DNA of 31,744 nucleotides from the IMG/VR virus record IMGVR_UViG_3300010885_041112, positions 1-31,744 of that record, one strand, 5' to 3'. This DNA is from a virus. Position 1 is the stretch's first letter; the number at the start of each line of letters is the position of its first letter. The notes below the pieces were generated by a model. It was not told where the DNA came from and ran no database searches. It was given only the letters and a program-made list of their open reading frames with translations. Shown one piece after another: positions 28,267-31,744 of this stretch. Made by a program: the position numbers and the translations under genes.

Positions 28267-28536
28267 TCAATTAGTGGTGTCTACCAAATTTTGGTTTTTA
28301 TAGAAATTAATCGGTACGTGATTCTTATCACTTAATTCTTCAATTTCTAAGTTCTTCCAAGCAGGAGTTTCATTGATGAGTTTAATCATCTCTTGTTTTG
28401 TAATCGTGTTTGATTTTAATTCTTGAACTTCTTTTTTCAATCGATTAACATCAGATCCTGTTCCACAACTTCTGAACAATAATAATACCAACACCACAAA
28501 CGATACAATTGGTAAATAAGATTTAATTTTTTCCAT
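28267..28536 (-). CDS. Single-pass membrane protein with coiled coil
   Basis: An 89-residue protein. Hydrophobic residues 7-21, then RSCGTGSDVN with a Cys at the membrane edge, then a coiled-coil helix (VNRLKKEVQELKSNTITKQE) and a short tail. It resembles the inner-membrane subunit of a two-part spanin in topology (i-spanin-like), though no sequence match is known to me. Late-type TATTTATAAAATA box 12 nt upstream. One nt from the polytopic gene. Confidence 0.5.
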   Translation of the reverse strand: MEKIKSYLPIVSFVVLVLLLFRSCGTGSDVNRLKKEVQELKSNTITKQEMIKLINETPAWKNLEIEELSDKNHVPINFYKNQNLVDTTN

Positions 28537-28548
28537 AACTTTTATTTT

Positions 28549-28555
28549 ATAAATA
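28549..28555 (-). promoter_or_regulatory. TATTTAT box before the membrane block
   Basis: Minus-strand TCATATTTATAAAATAAAAG, 12 nt upstream of the ATG at 28536. A good candidate start for transcription of the 28536-to-23412 envelope/virion set. Confidence 0.45.
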
Positions 28556-28559
28556 TGAA

Positions 28560-29363
28560 TTACATGTAATCAAACAAGGTTCCACTCTCATTTCTTAATT
28601 TTCTAAGAGCTTTTTCTTTAATTTGACGAACACGTTCTTTTGTAAGATTAAAATCATTTCCAATTTCTTCAAGAGTTTTTGGAGCATCTCCCGCAATTCC
28701 GAAGTAATCTTCAACAATAATTCTTTCTCTTTCATCCAAAATACCCAAAATTTCCATCATCTTCTCTTTTAGAATATTTTGAGTGTTGAATAAAACTTCA
28801 GGTAAATACCCATCAGGATTTTCGATTGTATCCAACAATGTATCACCCTCATCATTGATTGTTTGATCATAGTTAATCACCGATGGTAGAGACATCATCT
28901 TATCAGATAATTCACCACCCTTTTTACTAATCTCACGTTTTTCTTTATACAGGTCCTGAACAATATTAACTGGAAGTCGGATAGTTCTAGCATTCTCATT
29001 CAAACTTTGAAGGATAGATTGTTTAACCCACCATACAGCATATGATATAAATCTTAGGTTCTTACCCCAATCAAAGGTTTGAATTGCTTTCATCAAACCG
29101 AGATTACCTTCAGCAATCAAATCAGGTAAATCTAATCCTTGATTCTGATATTGTTTTGCAATGGTGATAACAAACCTTAAATTACCCTCCAACAATTCTT
29201 TGTCAATCTTATCCTTCTCCTCTTTTGTTAAACTACCATTCAATACCATGTTGGATAGTTCTCTCTCCCTCTCAACTGACATTACTTTTAATTTACGAAC
29301 ATCTTTCAAATAAGACGAAATCTCGTCTTGGTTCATAATAACAATTGCACTTTTGTCTTTCAT
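28560..29363 (-). CDS. Primary-type sigma-70 family factor
   Basis: A 267-residue sigma factor. Region 1.2-like DEISSYLKDVRKLKVMSVER near the start; region 2 with EGNLRFVITIAKQYQNQGLD, LPDLIAEGNLGLMKAI and FISYAVWWVKQSILQSL; RTIRLPVNIV for the start of region 3; region 4 with LEEIGNDFNLTKERVRQIKE and KALRKLRN as the recognition helix. This is the domain set of Bacteroidetes RpoD (about 290 residues), not the minimal late sigma of T4. It should combine with host core polymerase. A phage role in redirecting transcription to late genes is likely (inference). Stop overlaps a palindrome ATTACATGTAAT. Confidence 0.9.
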   Translation of the reverse strand: MKDKSAIVIMNQDEISSYLKDVRKLKVMSVERERELSNMVLNGSLTKEEKDKIDKELLEGNLRFVITIAKQYQNQGLDLPDLIAEGNLGLMKAIQTFDWGKNLRFISYAVWWVKQSILQSLNENARTIRLPVNIVQDLYKEKREISKKGGELSDKMMSLPSVINYDQTINDEGDTLLDTIENPDGYLPEVLFNTQNILKEKMMEILGILDERERIIVEDYFGIAGDAPKTLEEIGNDFNLTKERVRQIKEKALRKLRNESGTLFDYM

Positions 29364-29367
29364 AATA

Positions 29368-29904
29368 TTACTCTTGTGATTTTAATACGCTCTGTTCTAA
29401 TGGTGTTAATGATTCAATACCAAACTCATTGATTTTATCTAAGATCTCATCTACTGTGGGTTTCTTAAACCCCGCCTTATTCATTATCTCTTCAAATATT
29501 TTTTCATCAATCTCTTCATCAAATTGTTCATCCAATTCTTTGGCGGTCATACCTAATCCTGTTTTTTGAAGACCAAAGTTACGAGTGTTCAAATCAACAT
29601 CGGTATCTTTTTTATCTAAATCAAATAAATGTTCAAAAAGTGTTCTCGGTAACACCACTGACATGTTGTCAGTATATTCCATAATAAAATATTGTGGTGC
29701 CGCAGAGCTAATTGAAAATGATAAAAACTCTCTGAGTTCTTCAAAATTAACATTAGACCAAAAATGGATAATTACATTATAATCACCAAATAAAAATTTT
29801 ACTGATGGTGAGTCCGCAATTGGCGAAATACAATCAACAACATCTCGGATGACATTTTCACGTCCTGTAAAATCACCCATCATAAATAAAAGATATTTTT
29901 TCAT
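29368..29904 (-). CDS. Unknown partner gene of the sigma factor
   Basis: A 178-residue protein with an alpha/beta N-terminal half (YLLFMMGDFTGRENVIRDVV, then FLFGDYNVIIHFWSNVNF). The C-terminal part is acidic, with DEIDEKIFEEIMNKAGF, followed by a tail VDEILDKINEFGIESLTPLE. That tail matches the DUF6576-type motif of rhomboid-family proteins (LDKIxExGIxSLT). Four nt before the sigma gene and so co-expressed; an accessory or regulator of sigma is a guess. No membrane helix is present. Confidence 0.55.
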   Translation of the reverse strand: MKKYLLFMMGDFTGRENVIRDVVDCISPIADSPSVKFLFGDYNVIIHFWSNVNFEELREFLSFSISSAAPQYFIMEYTDNMSVVLPRTLFEHLFDLDKKDTDVDLNTRNFGLQKTGLGMTAKELDEQFDEEIDEKIFEEIMNKAGFKKPTVDEILDKINEFGIESLTPLEQSVLKSQE

Positions 29905-29937
29905 ACTCTTTAATTGAATTAGAACACAAAGTTCGGA

Positions 29938-29944
29938 TATTTAT
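29938..29944 (+). promoter_or_regulatory. TATTTAT box before the LTESQL protein gene
   Basis: GGATATTTATTTAAC, 20 nt upstream of the ATG at 29965, in the gap after the divergent gene at 29904. Confidence 0.35.
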
Positions 29945-29964
29945 TTAACAAAAACAAGACCAAA

Positions 29965-30255
29965 ATGAAGAAAATTATCAAACTAACAGAATCACAACTA
30001 GAAAATTTAGTTAAACACGTTGTAAATGAGTCAAAAAAAGAAGAAAACTTCATTCAAAAAGCTGTTGAAAAACAAGAAAAAAAAGGAACAACTGGTAAAT
30101 TTGGTGCTTGGTGTAAGAGAAATGGTTTAGCATCAGCCGATGGTGAGGTAACGATGAAATGTATTAACAAGGCAATGAAATCTGATGATTCATCTGTTGT
30201 TAAAATGGCTAACTTCGCTAAAAACATCGGTGGTTACAAAGGTTCTAAACACTAA
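29965..30255 (+). CDS. Small tag-bearing basic protein
   Basis: A 96-residue protein. N-terminus MKKIIKLTESQLENLVKHVV then NESKKEENF: the clearest copy of the shared tag, an amphipathic helix ending in Glu. The rest is a compact basic domain (GKFGAWCKRNGLASADGEVT, then MKCINKAMKSDDSSVVKMAN, FAKNIGGYKG). That domain recurs in phage proteins as far as I know, without a function. A single TATTTAT box precedes it. Its last 4 bases overlap the convergent 63-residue gene. Candidate for a packaged or DNA-binding protein. Confidence 0.65.
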   Translation: MKKIIKLTESQLENLVKHVVNESKKEENFIQKAVEKQEKKGTTGKFGAWCKRNGLASADGEVTMKCINKAMKSDDSSVVKMANFAKNIGGYKGSKH

Positions 30256-30443
30256 TCAACATTGTTTACATACTCAGTTAATTTGATAAGTGCATCATAC
30301 GCACTTTTCCATAAGTTTTCTGCGGTCTTATCCTCACAAGATATATTTCGTCCGTAATAGTGGAGGAGAGCATAACCCTCCCCCTCAGCTTCTAAACGAT
30401 ATCTCATATCTTCAATAGTGACCTCATGTGGTTTACTTTCCAT
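30252..30443 (-). CDS. 63-residue unknown protein
   Basis: Starts MESKPHEVTIEDMRYRLEAE, with an Arg/Tyr/Gly-rich GYALLHYYGRNISCED and a helical C-terminus. Its ATG shares one base with the gp46-like stop (TAATG), so it is translated from the recombination operon. The fold may resemble a small alpha/beta domain. No family recognised. Confidence 0.55.
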   Translation of the reverse strand: MESKPHEVTIEDMRYRLEAEGEGYALLHYYGRNISCEDKTAENLWKSAYDALIKLTEYVNNVD

Positions 30444-31744
30444 TATTGACTTACTTTAGATATGTTATCTGTTTTGGTAATTTTTACCGTGTTATTCGCC
30501 CACTGACTAACCAATGGATTGTGAGTGATTACAAAAATCTTCTCAAAATATTCTTTGATTTTAGAAAAGAATTCTCCAACCATCTCAAGATTCTCATTTG
30601 ATATCTTTCCGAAAACTTCGTCAAACACAATTATGTTCGGCTTTGGTAATGAACAAACCTTACTCAATACCGCCCTCAACGCTAATGATGCAATTGTTTT
30701 CTCATATCCAGATCCAGATACCATTAACTTCTCAACACCGGTACCATTATCAATCATCATGAATTCAACTTCATTCTTATCGTTAATTCTAACCTCCAAC
30801 TTGAAGTAGGAACTATCTTGTAGTAGTCGTTGTAACTCGGAATTGATAAGTGGCATCATTGTCTTCATAATCATTTTTGATATTCCGTTCTTACCAAAGA
30901 TCTCCAAGTATATCTTGTAGATTTTTTCCTTCTCAAACTCTTGAGCTATCTTACTAATTAGATCCCGATTTTTTTCAATCTTAAGTGTTAGAGAATTACT
31001 CTCATTGTCAATCTGTGATAAATCTCGTTCAATCTTACCTTTTTCCATTTTCAACTCATCTAATCTCATCGTAGCCTTCATAATCTGACCCTCAAGATTC
31101 TTATTCTCTTCAATCTTATTCTGAACATCATAAAACTTACCGAGTTTTTCTCTGGTTTGTTGGATCTTCATATCATAATTCTGAATCTCAACCTCATATT
31201 TTTCTCGGATTAACTTATTACGCTCATATTGATCAAACTCTCGTTTAAGTTGTTGGAATTGTTGGTCCCCGTTATTTAACTCAATCAATCTATTCTCATA
31301 ACCTGATAGTTGTTCTTTAAGACCATCCATCTGTTCCAATTTGGATTTTGTTAACTCTGCGTTTAATAGTTCAATACCACAGTGCTCACACTTAATACCA
31401 CCACTCACAGAACGAGCCAAGACTTCAAGATCCTTAAGTTTAACATTTACCTCAATTTTATTTGCTGTAACACCTTTAGAGTCTTCTCGGATTATATCAT
31501 GTTCAGTTTCATTATAAAACTGACTTGGTGGAATAATATTGATACCATCCATCAACTTCTTGGTCTCATCTCTCTTGTTTTGAAATATAAGGATCTCACC
31601 ATTCAAATTATCAGGATTGATTAATGATAGTTCCTTATCAATGTCTGTATGTTTCTTTAACATCAATTCATCACGGAATTTCTCACCACGAGATAAACGA
31701 TCACTAGTGTCCTCTAACTTACCATCCAAAACTAATTTTTGATC
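30443..31744 (-). CDS. gp46/SbcC-like recombination nuclease subunit, N-terminus beyond window
   Basis: At least 434 C-terminal codons are visible; the frame is open to the right edge, so the ATP-binding N-terminus (Walker A) lies outside. Seen: a CEHCG zinc-hook-like Cys pair near 31380-31395; long coiled coils before and after (QQLKREFDQYERNKLIREK and others); the ABC signature MVSGSGYEKTIASLALR; the Walker B PNIIVFDEVFG; and the D/H-loop FVITHNP. This is the SMC-like partner of an Mre11/gp47 nuclease, which with it resects double-strand breaks in phage recombination-dependent replication. In T4 the pair is gp46/gp47; a gp47 gene would be expected just outside the window. Confidence 0.9.
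   Translation of the reverse strand, partial: DQKLVLDGKLEDTSDRLSRGEKFRDELMLKKHTDIDKELSLINPDNLNGEILIFQNKRDETKKLMDGINIIPPSQFYNETEHDIIREDSKGVTANKIEVNVKLKDLEVLARSVSGGIKCEHCGIELLNAELTKSKLEQMDGLKEQLSGYENRLIELNNGDQQFQQLKREFDQYERNKLIREKYEVEIQNYDMKIQQTREKLGKFYDVQNKIEENKNLEGQIMKATMRLDELKMEKGKIERDLSQIDNESNSLTLKIEKNRDLISKIAQEFEKEKIYKIYLEIFGKNGISKMIMKTMMPLINSELQRLLQDSSYFKLEVRINDKNEVEFMMIDNGTGVEKLMVSGSGYEKTIASLALRAVLSKVCSLPKPNIIVFDEVFGKISNENLEMVGEFFSKIKEYFEKIFVITHNPLVSQWANNTVKITKTDNISKVSQ

Noticed and set aside
1-31744. tRNA genes, CRISPR arrays, insertion sequences, integrase or attachment sites
   Set aside because: No cloverleaf-like T-arm signature, spaced direct repeats, transposase motifs or integrase residues were seen on reading both strands.

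Overview
The window reads as part of a large tailed-phage genome (probably a myovirus-like, T4-superfamily-related virus) infecting a member of the Bacteroidetes, most likely a flavobacterium. Evidence seen directly: about two-thirds A+T, dense short genes with 1-4 nt stop/start overlaps, almost no Shine-Dalgarno sequences, and several near-perfect Bacteroidetes-type promoters (TTTTG, 19-20 nt, TATCTTTG). Phage markers are a gp46/SbcC-like recombination nuclease subunit cut by the right edge, a holin, three peptidoglycan-acting enzymes, a GIY-YIG homing-type endonuclease, a DUF3310 protein, a Nudix hydrolase and a primary-type sigma factor. No tRNA, integrase, transposase or CRISPR array was seen. 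I did not recognise terminase, portal, major capsid or tail genes.

Layout. 1-283: gene-free, with a GC-richer, possibly structured RNA transcribed leftward from a strong promoter. 284-3856: SprT-like metalloprotease, secreted lytic transglycosylase, a leftward lysis operon (holin, L,D-transpeptidase-like enzyme, GIY-YIG nuclease), Nudix and DUF192. 3857-8869: ferritin-like protein, a protein with a toxin-like hydrophobic segment, several DUF-type proteins, an HsdS-like fragment and DUF3310. 8878-12847: a 600-residue protein with a WCT motif and long acidic coiled coil, and three rightward unknowns. 12860-13905: small basic protein, unknown, thioredoxin, glutaredoxin. 13973-17995: a small ORF carrying an internal terminator, then two tandem 623-residue paralogues with a WCT core and C-terminal leucine-rich repeats. 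18061-21098: small basic protein, nucleotide-sugar dehydratase, GT25-like glycosyltransferase, Cys-rich microprotein, DnaJ. 21097-23372: small unknowns including a histone-H1-like (Hc1) protein. 23412-28536: leftward block of probable virion-associated, cell-envelope and amidase proteins. 28560-31744: sigma factor, its partner gene, a small LTESQL protein, a small unknown and gp46.

How it may work together (inference). Two promoter styles appear. TATCTTTG promoters with a TTTTG -35 box precede genes of early or takeover type and should be read by host RNA polymerase. A second motif, TATTTAT (often the palindrome TATTTATAAATA, which contains the T4 late box TATAAATA), sits just upstream of lysis and putative virion genes, sometimes 4-5 nt from the start codon. 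The phage sigma factor is the obvious candidate reader. Several unrelated proteins carry the same [ST]E-x-[EQ]-[LM] amphipathic motif, possibly a sorting or packaging tag. The most unusual elements are the WCT-core proteins (three in this window, two duplicated with LRR tails) and this shared tag.
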